DNA of 64,000 nt from Burkholderiales bacterium (GCA_016702555.1 JADJDV010000005.1:62001-126000); one strand, 5' to 3'. Positions 27,287 to 37,150 are shown, counted from the stretch's first letter. Notes: generated from the letters alone by a model not told the origin. Program-made: numbers and translations.

Positions 27287-28963
27287 ATGCCTGCCCTCCT
27301 CCTGGCTGCGGCCACCCCAAGGCCCCAGACCGCCCCCCGCTCGTGGCGGCCAGTCAGCGTCATCGTGCTGGCGGCGCTGTGGATCGCCAGCGTCGCCAAC
27401 CTGGCCTTGTGGCAGGCCCTGGCCGCACTGCCCGAACTGACGGGCGCGCGCGGCCTCGTCTTCGGCCTCGCCTTCGGCGTGATGATCGGCGCCGCCCACG
27501 TGGCGCTGCTCAGCCTGCTGGCCTGGCGATGGACGCTCAAGCCGGTGCTGACCATGCTGCTGCTGGCGGCCGCGGGCGGCGCCTACTTCATGCTCAGCTA
27601 CGGCGTGGTGATCGACCGCAGCATGATGGTCAACGTGCTGCTGACCGACGCGCGCGAGGCGCGGGAGCTGTTCAGCTGGCGCCTGCTGGGCACGCTGACG
27701 CTGCTGGGCGGGCTGCCAGTGCTGCTGCTGTGGCGCGTGCCGATCCGCTGGCCGCGCGCGGCGCGGCAGCTGCGCCACAACCTCGTGCTGCTGGTCGTCG
27801 GCCTGGCCGTGCTGCTGGGCGCGGGCGGCCTGTTCTTCCAGGATTTGTCGGCCACCATGCGCAACCACACCCAGCTGCGCTACCTGATCAACCCGCTGAA
27901 CTCCTTCTACGCCCTGGCCAGCGTGGGCCGCCAGCCGGTGCAGCGCAACGGCGCCGTCGTGCTGCCGCTGGGCGAGGACGCACGCCTGCCCGCGCTGGCG
28001 CCCGGCGCCAGGCCGCCGCTGCTGATCATGGTGCTGGGCGAAACCGCCCGCACCGACCACCTGAGCCTGAACGGCTACGCGCGCGACACCACGCCGCGCC
28101 TGGCGCAGGCCGGCGTGGTGAGCCTGCGCAACGTGTGGTCGTGCGGCACCAACACGGCGGCGTCGGTGCCCTGCATGTTCTCCCCCCTCGGTCGCGAGGC
28201 CTTCGACAAGCGCCCCGCCAACACGGAAGGCCTGGCCGACGTGCTGCAGCGCGCAGGCCTGGCCGTGCTGTGGCTGGACAACCAGGCCGGTGGCTGCAAG
28301 GGCGTGTGCGACCGCGTACCCAAGGTCGACTACCGGCAGTTGCAGATCGGCGGCACCGACCTGTGTCAGGGAGACGAATGCTTCGACGAGGTGATGCTGC
28401 GCGGCCTGGACGAGCGCATCGCCCAGCTGCCGCCTGAGCGCCGCGCGCGCGGCGTGGTGGTGTTCATGCACCAGATGGGCAGCCACGGCCCGGCCTACTA
28501 CAAGCGCACGCCGCCGCAGTTCAAGAAATTCCTGCCCGAATGCAGCACCAACGCCTTGCAGCAATGCGAACGCGAGCAGGTGGTCAACGCCTACGACAAC
28601 ACCATCCTCTACACCGACCATTTCCTGGCCAGCGCCATCGACTGGCTGAAATCGCGGCAGGCGCAATGGGCGCCGGCGATGCTGTACCTGTCCGACCACG
28701 GCGAATCGCTCGGCGAAAACAACCTGTACCTGCACGGCCTGCCCTACCGTTTCGCGCCCGACGCGCAGAAACACGTGCCCTGGATCAGCTGGCTGTCGCC
28801 GGCATTCGAGCAGCAAAGCCACATCCACATGGCCTGCCTGGCGAAGCTGCGCGACCAGAAGCTGTCGCACGACAACTACTTCCACTCCACGCTGGGCCTG
28901 CTGGGCGTGCAGACCCGCGTCTACGACGTGGCGCGCGACATCCACGCCGGCTGCCACGCCTAA
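27287..28963 (+). CDS. eptA: lipid A phosphoethanolamine transferase (EptA/MCR family)
   Basis: 558 aa inner-membrane enzyme. Five predicted transmembrane helices in residues 20-185, then a periplasmic alkaline-phosphatase-fold domain. Metal Glu252 in LGETARTDHLSLNGYARDTTP. The nucleophile by alignment to MCR-1 Thr285 is Thr290 in SCGTNTAASVPCMFSP, flanked by the disulfide-type Cys286 and Cys296. HQMGSHGPAYY and YLSDHGESLGENNLYLHGLPY are the other metal ligands. It transfers phosphoethanolamine to lipid A, a modification that in this family lowers polymyxin binding. The chromosomal setting looks native (same base composition, no mobile element adjacent). Confidence 0.93.
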   Translation: MPALLLAAATPRPQTAPRSWRPVSVIVLAALWIASVANLALWQALAALPELTGARGLVFGLAFGVMIGAAHVALLSLLAWRWTLKPVLTMLLLAAAGGAYFMLSYGVVIDRSMMVNVLLTDAREARELFSWRLLGTLTLLGGLPVLLLWRVPIRWPRAARQLRHNLVLLVVGLAVLLGAGGLFFQDLSATMRNHTQLRYLINPLNSFYALASVGRQPVQRNGAVVLPLGEDARLPALAPGARPPLLIMVLGETARTDHLSLNGYARDTTPRLAQAGVVSLRNVWSCGTNTAASVPCMFSPLGREAFDKRPANTEGLADVLQRAGLAVLWLDNQAGGCKGVCDRVPKVDYRQLQIGGTDLCQGDECFDEVMLRGLDERIAQLPPERRARGVVVFMHQMGSHGPAYYKRTPPQFKKFLPECSTNALQQCEREQVVNAYDNTILYTDHFLASAIDWLKSRQAQWAPAMLYLSDHGESLGENNLYLHGLPYRFAPDAQKHVPWISWLSPAFEQQSHIHMACLAKLRDQKLSHDNYFHSTLGLLGVQTRVYDVARDIHAGCHA

Positions 28964-28990
28964 AGCCGGGCCCACCCCAGCACGGCAGAG

Positions 28991-29464
28991 CTACAGGAAG
29001 CGATCCAGCAGCTTGCGGCTGTGCCTGTCCATGGCCTGCAGATCGCGGATCAGGTACTGCACGCCATGCGCGTCGTTGACGATCAGCAGGCCCGGCCCCA
29101 GGCGGCGGATGTCTTCCTCGCCCTTCAGCACGAAGCGGGTCGACCCCCGGTCCGTATCGACCTCCCAGGTGCTGGGGGTGGCGAAGCTGCTGACGGCCTT
29201 GACGCGCAGCAGGCACGGCATGAACTCGCGCTGCTGCAGCGCCTCGGCCAGCAGCGCGCGACGCGGCTCGTCCAGTGCGTCCAGGCGCGGCACCCAGGCC
29301 AGTTCGTGGCCATCGGCATCGACCAGGCTGACGCCCTCGTCGGGCGCCGCGATGGGAAAGGCGCGCACCGGCAGCACGCCGACATGCGCCTGGCCGGTGC
29401 CGTCGGTCAGCACCAGGCGGCCGAAGGCGTCGCGGTGCAGGCCGAAATCGGCCACGGCGCTCAT
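28991..29464 (-). CDS. DUF1854 protein of the cyanophycin locus
   Basis: 157 aa, soluble, no signal peptide. GLHRDAFGRLVLTDG, then LDALDEPRRALLAEALQQREFMPCLLRVKAVSSFATPSTWEVDTDRG is the DUF1854 core. Such proteins recur next to cyanophycin synthetase and an ABC transporter in beta-proteobacteria. Its start overlaps the ABC transporter stop (ATGA), so both are made together. Function unknown, possibly a regulator or adaptor of the transporter. Confidence 0.85.
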   Translation of the reverse strand: MSAVADFGLHRDAFGRLVLTDGTGQAHVGVLPVRAFPIAAPDEGVSLVDADGHELAWVPRLDALDEPRRALLAEALQQREFMPCLLRVKAVSSFATPSTWEVDTDRGSTRFVLKGEEDIRRLGPGLLIVNDAHGVQYLIRDLQAMDRHSRKLLDRFL

Positions 29465-31767
29465 GGGCGCAACGCCTTCGGCTCGGCGGCCGGCATGGTG
29501 GGTGACCCCAGTTCGGCCTCGTCGATCACCAGCATGCGCTCGCGTTCGGCCTTCTCCTGCCGCGCCTGCGCCTCGTACAGGCGCCAGTAGGCGCCGCGCC
29601 GGGCCATCAATTCATCGTGCGTGCCCTCTTCCACTTTCAGGCCCTTGTCCAGCACCACCAGGCGGTCGGCCTTGCGCAGGGTGGACAGGCGGTGCGCGAT
29701 GGCAATCGTGGTGCGCCCGCGCACCAGATTGTCGAGCGCCTTCTGGATCTCGCGCTCGGTCTCGGTGTCGACCGAGGCCGTGGCTTCGTCCAGGATCAGG
29801 ATGCGCGGGTCGATCAGCAGCGCGCGCGCAATGCTGATGCGCTGGCGCTCGCCGCCCGACAGGCCCTGGCCGCGCTCGCCGACCAGCGAGTCGTAGCCCT
29901 GCGGCAGGCGCAGGATGAACTCATGCGCATGCGCGGCGCGGGCGGCGGCGACGATTTCGTCGCGCTTGGCCTCCGGCTTGCCGTAGGCGATGTTCTCGGC
30001 GATGGTGCCGAAGAACAGGAACGGCTCTTGCAGCACCAGGCCGACGTGGCGCCGGTAGTCGGCCACGCGCAGCTGGCGCAGGTCCACGCCATCCACCAGG
30101 ATCGCGCCCTCGGTGACATCGTAGAAGCGACAGATCAGGTTGACCAGCGTGCTCTTGCCCGAGCCGGAGTGGCCCACCAGGCCGATCATCTCGCCCGGCG
30201 CGATGCTGAGATTGAGGCCGCGAATGACCGAGCGGTTGCCGTAGCGCAGCGCCGCATTCCTGACCTCGATGCGGCCTTGCACGCGCGGCAACGGCACCGG
30301 ATGCCTGGGCTCGGGCACGCTGGATTCGTGGTCCAGGATTTCGAAGATGCGCTTGGTGGCCGAGGCCGCCTTCTGCGTCACCGAGACGATGCGGCTCATC
30401 GAATCCAGCCGCGTGTAGAAGCGCCCGATGTAGGCCAGGAAGGCGGTCAGCACGCCCACCGTGATCTGCTGGCGGCTGACCAGCCAGATGCCGGCTGCCC
30501 ACACCACCAGCAGGCCGATCTCGGTCAGCAGCGTGACGGTGGGCGAGAACAGCGACCACAGCTTGTTGAGCTTGTCGTTGACCGCCAGGTTGTGCCGGTT
30601 GGCCTCCTTGAAGCGACCGGCCTCGCGCTCTTCCTGCGCGAAGGCCTTGACCACGCGGATGCCGGGAATGGTGTCGGCCAGCACGTTGGTGACCTCGGAC
30701 CAGACGCGGTCGATCTTCTCGAAGCCGGTGCGCAGGCGGTCGCGCACCACATGGATCAGCCAGCCGATGATGGGCAGCGGTACCAGCGTGACCAGCGCCA
30801 GCGTGGGGTTGATGGAAAACAGGATCGCCGCGGTCATGACGATCATCAGCACGTCGGTGGCGAAATCCAGCAGGTGCAGCGACAGGAAGACGTTGATGCG
30901 GTCGGTCTCCGAGCCGATGCGCGCCATCAGGTCGCCCGTGCGGCGGCCGCCGAAGTACTCGAGTGAAAGCTTGAGCAAGTGTTCGTAAGTGCGGGTGCGC
31001 AGGTCGGCGCCGATGCGCTCGGACACCAGGGCCAGGATGTAGGTCTTGGCCCAGCTCAAGGCCCAGGCCAGCAGCGCTGCGCCGGCCAGGCCCGACAGCA
31101 GCAGCGCCACGTAGCCAGTGTCGATGCGCTGGCCGTTCTGGAACGGGATCAGCACCTCGTCCATCAGCGGCATGGTCAGGTAGGGCGGAACCAGTTGGGC
31201 GGCGGTGGCGGCCAGCGTCAGCAGAAAACCGGCCAGCAGCTGCCACTGGTAGGGCCTGGCGAAGCGCCACAGGCGCAGCAGGGTCCAGGTGGAGGGCGGC
31301 TTGTCCGGCACCACCTCCTCGGTCTCGGTCGCATCGGCCGGTTCGCTGACGCCGGTGAGATCGTCGCCGGCGGCAGGCGCCGCGCCCACGTGCTCCGCCA
31401 GTGCCTGCTCGAACTGCGCCAGAAAGCGCAGCGCCGCCGGATTGCGCCCCAGGGTGAAGCGCCAGACCGCCAGTTGCCGCTGCCCGTCGCGCAGCGCCAA
31501 CGTGCCGACGCCGGCGTGGTCGTGGTGCGTCAGCACCAGGCCGGGCGCCAGTTCCCAGGCCGTCCAGCCTGTTTCACCCGGACACCGGCCCAGCAGCCGC
31601 TGGTTTGTAATGAGCGCTTCGCCCTGGCCAAAGCGAAGTTGCTGATCCAGGTCAACTTGGAAGCCGCCCAGCACGTTTTCTCTGGGCCGCAGCAAGCCAT
31701 CCATCGGCGCGGGCGACGCCACCACGGTATCGGCCGGCAGCAAAACAGGGGTGGCTTCAGAAGGCAT
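29461..31767 (-). CDS. cyanophycin-associated ABC transporter (fused permease/ATPase)
   Basis: 768 aa from the ATG at 31767 (a GTG eight codons earlier is possible). An N-terminal domain of about 150 aa (YTERP-like soluble segment reading VLTHHDHAGVGTLALRDGQRQLAVWRF) precedes a six-helix type-1 exporter membrane domain (about residues 165-460) and an ATPase with Walker A GHSGSGKSTLVNL, signature LSGGERQRISIARALL, Walker B ILILDEATASVD and H-loop IAIAHRLSTLR. The extra N-terminus sets it apart from MsbA-like exporters. Divergent from cphA' by 80 bases, shared with DUF1854. Substrate unproven; location suggests a link to cyanophycin or its dipeptides. Confidence 0.88.
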   Translation of the reverse strand: MPSEATPVLLPADTVVASPAPMDGLLRPRENVLGGFQVDLDQQLRFGQGEALITNQRLLGRCPGETGWTAWELAPGLVLTHHDHAGVGTLALRDGQRQLAVWRFTLGRNPAALRFLAQFEQALAEHVGAAPAAGDDLTGVSEPADATETEEVVPDKPPSTWTLLRLWRFARPYQWQLLAGFLLTLAATAAQLVPPYLTMPLMDEVLIPFQNGQRIDTGYVALLLSGLAGAALLAWALSWAKTYILALVSERIGADLRTRTYEHLLKLSLEYFGGRRTGDLMARIGSETDRINVFLSLHLLDFATDVLMIVMTAAILFSINPTLALVTLVPLPIIGWLIHVVRDRLRTGFEKIDRVWSEVTNVLADTIPGIRVVKAFAQEEREAGRFKEANRHNLAVNDKLNKLWSLFSPTVTLLTEIGLLVVWAAGIWLVSRQQITVGVLTAFLAYIGRFYTRLDSMSRIVSVTQKAASATKRIFEILDHESSVPEPRHPVPLPRVQGRIEVRNAALRYGNRSVIRGLNLSIAPGEMIGLVGHSGSGKSTLVNLICRFYDVTEGAILVDGVDLRQLRVADYRRHVGLVLQEPFLFFGTIAENIAYGKPEAKRDEIVAAARAAHAHEFILRLPQGYDSLVGERGQGLSGGERQRISIARALLIDPRILILDEATASVDTETEREIQKALDNLVRGRTTIAIAHRLSTLRKADRLVVLDKGLKVEEGTHDELMARRGAYWRLYEAQARQEKAERERMLVIDEAELGSPTMPAAEPKALRP

Positions 31768-31847
31768 GATGGTGCGGGTGCGGGCCGCCACAGGTGGCCG
31801 GCGCGGCGCCCCGAGAAGAATCAGACACCGAAAGCGAGAGCACTCCC

Positions 31848-34145
31848 ATGAGGAGAATCGAATCCAAGGAACGCGGCCGGTCGAGCGGACGCGGATTGTA
31901 TCCCTCGGCCCTGGCCGTGCACGCCGAAGTCGCGCCGCCCGCCGCCGCGGCCGCCGCCCGGCGCTTTCCGGACATCGTCATCCGGCGCATGTCGCACCTG
32001 CGCGGCCCCAACATCTGGACTTACCGCGCGGTGATCGAGGCCATCGTCGACATCGGCGAACTGGAAGACTTCCCGTCCAATACCCTGCCCGGCTTCTACG
32101 AGCGCCTGACCGCCTGGCTGCCCGGCCTGATCGAGCACCGCTGCAGCGTCGGCCGGCGTGGCGGCTTCCTGATGCGGCTGCGCGACGGCACCTGGCCCGG
32201 CCACATCCTGGAGCACGTGGCGCTGGAGCTGCAGACCCAGGCCGGCATGAAGACCGGCTTCGGCAAGGCGCGCATGACGCACGAGCACGGCGTCTACAAG
32301 GTGGTCATCCGCACCCGCAACGAGGCGATCGGCAAGCTGGCGATCGAATCGGCGCGCGACCTGGTCATGGCCGCCATCAACGACCTGCCCTACGACGTCG
32401 CCGCCATCGTCGCCCGCCTGACCGACATGGTGGACCGCCAGTGCCTGGGCCCCAGCACCGCCTGCATCGTCGACGCCGCCAGCGAGCGCGGCATCCCGCA
32501 CATCCGCCTGAACGACGGCAACCTGGTGCAGCTCGGCCACGGCGCCGCCCAGCACCGCATCTGGACCGCCGAGACCGACCGCACCAGCGCCATCGCCGAA
32601 GGCATTTCGCGCGACAAGGACCTGACCAAGCAGTTGCTCGCCGCCGCGGGCGTGCCGGTGCCCGAGGGGCGCGCCGTCGCCAGCGCCGACGAAGCCTGGG
32701 AAGCCGCCGAGGACATCGGCCTGCCGGTGGTGGTCAAGCCGTCCGACGGCAACCACGCGCGCGGCGTCTCGCTGAACCTGATGACGCGCAAGGAAGTGGT
32801 CAGCGCCTTCGCCGCCGCCGAGGCGGAAGGCTCGGAAGTGCTGGTCGAGCGCTTCATCCCCGGCCAGGAGCACCGCCTGCTGGTGGTGGGCGACAAGGTG
32901 GTCGCGGCCACCCGCGGCGAGATCATCCGCGTCGGCGGCGACGGCAAGTCGAGCATCGCCCAGCTGATCGACGCCCAGGTCAACACCGATCCGCGCCGCG
33001 GCGAAGAGGAGCACTTGCCGCTGGAGACCCTGCGCCACGACGACGCCGTGCTGCTGCTGCTGCTGCAGCGCCAGGGCCTGACACCCGCCAGCGTGCTGGC
33101 GCGCGGCGAATCCGCCGTGGTGCAGCGCACCGGCAACATGGCCATCGACGTCACCGGCCAGGTGCACCCCGACGTCGCCGCCCAGATGGCGCTGGCAGCG
33201 CGCGTGGTAGGCCTGGACATCGCCGGCATCGACCTGGTGGCGGAAGACATCGGCAAACCGCTGGCGGCCCAGGGCGGCGCCATCGTCGAGGTCAACGCCG
33301 GCCCCGGCCTGCTGATGCACCTGAAGCCCGCGGTCGGCCGCGCCCAGCCGGTTGGCGACGCCATCGTGGAGCACCTGTTCCCGGCCGGCGCCTCCGGCCG
33401 CGTGCCGATCGTCGGCGTGGTCGGCAACGGCCGCAGCGCGCTGGCGCCGCGCCTGATCGCCTGGCTGCTGCAACTGCAGGGCAAGCAGACCGGCCTGGCC
33501 TGCCGCGACGGCATCTTCCTCGGCCAGCGCCGGCTGTCCAGCGCCAGCGCGCTCGACTACGCCGCTGGCGAGCGCATGCTGATCAACCGCAGCGTGCAGG
33601 CCGTGGTGCTGGAAACCTCGCCGCGCCACATCCTGAGCGAGGGCCTGCCCTACGACCGCTGCCAGGTCGGCGTGGTGATGGCCATGCCCGGCCCCGAGCG
33701 GCTGGAGGACCTCTACATCACCGAGGCCGAGCAGATGCCGAACGTCGTGCGTACCCAGGTCGACGTGGTGCTGGCGCAGGGCGCGGCGGTGCTCAACGCC
33801 GACGACCCCGGCGTGCTGGCGCTGGCCGACCACAGCGACGGCGAGGTGCTGCTGTACAGCCTCGACCCCGACAACGCCGCCATCGCCGAGCACCGCGCGC
33901 GCAAGGGGCGCGCCGTGCTGATGCGCGGCGACACGCTGGTGCTGCTCACCGGCGGCAAGCAGCAGCCGCTGATCCACCTGGCGGTGCCGGCCTTCTCGCT
34001 GCTGACGCACGAATTGCCCGATGACCTGCGCCCGCACGTGACGGCGGCGGTGGCCGCGGCCTGGGCGCTGGGCGTGCCGGCCGACCTGATCCGTGCCGGT
34101 TTGTTGCATTTCGACGAAGCGCCGCAGGCGATTGCTGTCCACTGA
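31848..34145 (+). CDS. cyanophycin synthetase-like protein CphA' with degenerate Mur-ligase domain
   Basis: 765 aa from the ATG at 31848 (other in-frame Mets upstream, 31794, are in the transporter start region). N-terminal CphA domain (MSHLRGPNIWTYRAVIEAIVDIGELED), then an ATP-grasp domain (DLTKQLLAAAGVPVPEG, LPVVVKPSDGNHARGVSLNL, EVLVERFIPGQEHRLLVVGDKVV, IVEVNAGPGLLMHL). The C-terminal Mur-ligase-like domain has GVVGNGRSAL (residues 524-533) instead of the GTNGKTT P-loop of CphA: the catalytic Lys/Thr are gone. This layout resembles CphA' / CphA2-type proteins known beside CphA. It likely polymerises a different substrate (such as beta-Asp-Arg dipeptide) or acts as helper. cphA follows after 50 bases. 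Confidence 0.9.
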   Translation: MRRIESKERGRSSGRGLYPSALAVHAEVAPPAAAAAARRFPDIVIRRMSHLRGPNIWTYRAVIEAIVDIGELEDFPSNTLPGFYERLTAWLPGLIEHRCSVGRRGGFLMRLRDGTWPGHILEHVALELQTQAGMKTGFGKARMTHEHGVYKVVIRTRNEAIGKLAIESARDLVMAAINDLPYDVAAIVARLTDMVDRQCLGPSTACIVDAASERGIPHIRLNDGNLVQLGHGAAQHRIWTAETDRTSAIAEGISRDKDLTKQLLAAAGVPVPEGRAVASADEAWEAAEDIGLPVVVKPSDGNHARGVSLNLMTRKEVVSAFAAAEAEGSEVLVERFIPGQEHRLLVVGDKVVAATRGEIIRVGGDGKSSIAQLIDAQVNTDPRRGEEEHLPLETLRHDDAVLLLLLQRQGLTPASVLARGESAVVQRTGNMAIDVTGQVHPDVAAQMALAARVVGLDIAGIDLVAEDIGKPLAAQGGAIVEVNAGPGLLMHLKPAVGRAQPVGDAIVEHLFPAGASGRVPIVGVVGNGRSALAPRLIAWLLQLQGKQTGLACRDGIFLGQRRLSSASALDYAAGERMLINRSVQAVVLETSPRHILSEGLPYDRCQVGVVMAMPGPERLEDLYITEAEQMPNVVRTQVDVVLAQGAAVLNADDPGVLALADHSDGEVLLYSLDPDNAAIAEHRARKGRAVLMRGDTLVLLTGGKQQPLIHLAVPAFSLLTHELPDDLRPHVTAAVAAAWALGVPADLIRAGLLHFDEAPQAIAVH

Positions 34146-34195
34146 TTGGCCCGCTCGGCCGTTAGCTATCCCGGGTTCCCCCTCACAGGACATTT

Positions 34196-36865
34196 ATGGA
34201 AGTCACCCGCATTCGCGCGCTGCGCGGCCCCAACCTCTGGAGCCGCCACACCGCCATCGAGGCCGTCGTCACCTGCGCTGGCGCCGAGCGCGACCTGAAC
34301 ACCACCCCCGCCTTTGAAAAGCGCCTGCGCGAGCTGTTTCCCGGCGTCGGCGCGCTGCACGCGCACAAGCCGAGCACGCCGATCTCGATGGCGCACGCAC
34401 TCGAGTTGACGGCGCTGGCGCTGCAGGCGCAGGCGGGCTGTCCGGTCACCTTCAGCCGCACTACGCCGACTGAAGTTCCAGGCACCTTCCAGGTCGCGGT
34501 GCAGTACACCGAGGAAGCCGTCGGCCGCCTGGCCTTCGAGCGCGCACAGCAGCTGTGCCGCGCCGCCGCCGCGGGCGAAAGCTTCGACGTCGCCGCCGCA
34601 CTGGCCGAGTTGCACGAGCTGGACGAGGACGAGCGCCTCGGCCCTTCCACCGGCGCCATCGTCGACGCCGCCCTGCGCCGCGGCATTCCGATCAAGCGGC
34701 TGACGCGCGGCAGCCTGGTTCAGTTCGGCTGGGGCAGCCGGCAGCGCCGCATCCAGGCCGCCGAGGTGGATGGCACCAGCGCCATCGCCGAAGCCATCGC
34801 GCAGGACAAGGACCTGACCAAGAAATTGCTGCACGCCGCCGGCGTACCGGTGCCGCTGGGCCGCCCGGTCAGCGACCTGGACGATGCCTGGGCCGCCGCG
34901 CAGGACATCGGCCTGCCGGTGGTGGTCAAGCCGCAGGACGGCAACCAGGGCAAGGGCGTCACAGTGGGCATCACCGACCGCGCGCACTTCGACATCGGCT
35001 ACGCCGAGGCGGCGCGCTACGGCGCCGTGATGGTCGAGCGCTACCTGCCGGGCGCCGATTTCCGCCTGCTGGTGGTGGGCAAGCAGCTGGTCGCCGCCGC
35101 GCGGCGCGATCCGCCGCTGGTGATCGGCGACGGCGAGCACACGGTGCGCGCGCTGGTCGCCGAGGTCAACCTCGACCCGCGCCGCGGCGAAGGCCACGGC
35201 ACCTCGCTCACCAAGATCCGCATCGACGCGATCGCCGAGGCGCGCCTGGCCGCGCAAGGCCTGACGCCCGAATCGGTGCCGGCCAAGGGCCAGCGCGTGA
35301 TCCTGCGCAACAACGCCAACCTGTCCACCGGCGGCACCGCCACCGACGTCACCGACAGCGTGCACCCCGAAGTGGCCGCGCGCGCCATCGAGGCCGCACA
35401 AACCGTGGGCCTGGACATCTGCGGCGTCGACGTGGTGTGCGAGACCGTGATCAAGCCGCTGGAAGAGCAGAACGGCGGCATCGTCGAGGTCAACGCCGCG
35501 CCCGGCCTGCGCATGCACGTCAGCCCCTCGTTCGGCAAGGGCCGCGACGTTGGCCAGGCCGTCATCGACCACATGTACCCCGATGGCGGCAACGGCCGCG
35601 TGCCGGTGATCGCCGTCACCGGCACCAACGGCAAGACCACCACCGTGCGCCTGACCGCGCACCTGCTGAAAAGCAGCGGCCTGCGCGTGGGCATGACCAA
35701 CACCGACGGCGTCTACGTCAACGGCCGCCAGATCGACTCGGGCGACTGCTCGGGCCCGCGCAGCGCGCGCAACGTGCTGGCGCACCCCGACGTCGATGCG
35801 GCGGTGCTGGAGACGGCACGCGGCGGCCTGTTGCGCGAAGGGCTGGCCTTCGATCAGTGCGACGTCGCCATCGTCACCAACCTGGGCGGCGGCGACCACC
35901 TGGGCCTGAACTACATCACCACGCTGGAAGACCTGAAGGTGCTCAAGCGCGTGATCGTGCTGAACGTGGCGTCCACCGGCACCGCGGTGCTGAACGCCGC
36001 CGACCCGGCGGTGGTGGCGATGGCGCCGCACTGCCCCGGCCACGTGACCTTCTTCGCGCAGGATGGCCACCACCCCGTCATCGCCACCCACATGGCGCAA
36101 GGCAAGCGCGTGGTGTTCGTCGACCGCGGCGACATCGTCTGCGTCGAGGGCGGCTTCATGAAGCGCCTGCCGCTGGCGCGCGTGCCGCTGACGCGCAAAG
36201 GCGTGCTCGGCTTCCAGGTCGAGAACTGCATGGCCTCGGTGGCCGCCGCCTGGGCGGTGGCCACGCCCTGGGAAGCGATCCAGAAGGGCCTGGCCAGCTT
36301 CATCAGCGACCTGCACGGCGTGCCGGGCCGCTTCAACGTGTTCGACTACCGTGGCGCCACGGTGATCGCCGACTACGGCCACAACCCCGACGCCATCGCC
36401 GCGCTGGTGGCCGGCGTCGAGAACATGCCGGCACAGCGCCGCTCGGTGGTGATCAGCGGCGCCGGCGACCGGCGCGACGAGGACATCCGCGGCCAGACGC
36501 GCATCCTGGGCGCCGCCTTCGACACGGTGGTGCTGTACCAGGACGCCTGCCAGCGCGGGCGCGCCGACGGCGAGGTGCTGCGCCTGCTGCGCCAGGGTCT
36601 GCAGGGCGCGACGCGCGCCCGCCAGGTGGAGGAAATCCACGGCGAGTTCATCGCCATCGACCACGCCATGGATCAACTCCAGGCCGGCGACCTGTGCCTG
36701 ATCCTGATCGACCAGGTCGAAGAAGCCCTGGCCCACATCCAGCGGCGCGTGGACGGCGCGCGCGCCGAGCTGCGAGCGGCGCCCAAGACACCGGCCAAGG
36801 CCGGCCAGCGCAAGGCCCGCCGCCGCACCGGCGACACCACCATCGCGCTGGGTATGCGGCTCTGA
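34196..36865 (+). CDS. cphA: cyanophycin synthetase CphA
   Basis: 889 aa, cytosolic, makes the storage polymer multi-L-arginyl-poly-L-aspartate with ATP. N-domain MEVTRIRALRGPNLWSRHTAIEA; ATP-grasp part with DLTKKLLHAAGVPVPLG, GLPVVVKPQDGNQGKGV, GIVEVNAAPGLRMHVSPS; and an intact Mur-ligase domain with GTNGKTT at residues 476-482 (catalytic Lys480), FDQCDVAIVTNLGGGDHLGLN and VADYGHNPDAIAALV-like (VIADYGHNPDAIAAL). Paired with the upstream degenerate paralog. An intrinsic terminator follows. Confidence 0.97.
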   Translation: MEVTRIRALRGPNLWSRHTAIEAVVTCAGAERDLNTTPAFEKRLRELFPGVGALHAHKPSTPISMAHALELTALALQAQAGCPVTFSRTTPTEVPGTFQVAVQYTEEAVGRLAFERAQQLCRAAAAGESFDVAAALAELHELDEDERLGPSTGAIVDAALRRGIPIKRLTRGSLVQFGWGSRQRRIQAAEVDGTSAIAEAIAQDKDLTKKLLHAAGVPVPLGRPVSDLDDAWAAAQDIGLPVVVKPQDGNQGKGVTVGITDRAHFDIGYAEAARYGAVMVERYLPGADFRLLVVGKQLVAAARRDPPLVIGDGEHTVRALVAEVNLDPRRGEGHGTSLTKIRIDAIAEARLAAQGLTPESVPAKGQRVILRNNANLSTGGTATDVTDSVHPEVAARAIEAAQTVGLDICGVDVVCETVIKPLEEQNGGIVEVNAAPGLRMHVSPSFGKGRDVGQAVIDHMYPDGGNGRVPVIAVTGTNGKTTTVRLTAHLLKSSGLRVGMTNTDGVYVNGRQIDSGDCSGPRSARNVLAHPDVDAAVLETARGGLLREGLAFDQCDVAIVTNLGGGDHLGLNYITTLEDLKVLKRVIVLNVASTGTAVLNAADPAVVAMAPHCPGHVTFFAQDGHHPVIATHMAQGKRVVFVDRGDIVCVEGGFMKRLPLARVPLTRKGVLGFQVENCMASVAAAWAVATPWEAIQKGLASFISDLHGVPGRFNVFDYRGATVIADYGHNPDAIAALVAGVENMPAQRRSVVISGAGDRRDEDIRGQTRILGAAFDTVVLYQDACQRGRADGEVLRLLRQGLQGATRARQVEEIHGEFIAIDHAMDQLQAGDLCLILIDQVEEALAHIQRRVDGARAELRAAPKTPAKAGQRKARRRTGDTTIALGMRL

Positions 36866-36899
36866 TCATCCGCGGCCTGGACCGCAAGCCCTAGACAGG

Positions 36900-36926
36900 A
36901 AAGCCCGCCGATTGGCGGGCTTTCTC
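36900..36926 (+). terminator. Rho-independent terminator after cphA
   Basis: Perfect stem AAAGCCCGCC (36900-36909) / GGCGGGCTTT (36914-36923), loop GATT, ending in a U-run (CTTTCT). Confidence 0.9.
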
Positions 36927-37150
36927 GTGGGCGGTGGCTCAGCGAAACCACCGGCAGCGCTGTGGCCAGCACACTCTTGTCGGACAAGCCGTGCATTTGT
37001 CGTGGCACGCGCCGCATGACGCTGTAGGAATAGCGCGCAAGCGCTGTCGACGGTCTTGCGGGACGTGGCCGGCTGGCTAGCATGAGGCTTTTCTGAAGAC
37101 TTCTGCCCACCGGTCTGCTGATCCGCAGGCTGCGCCGGCGGTACGCGGAG

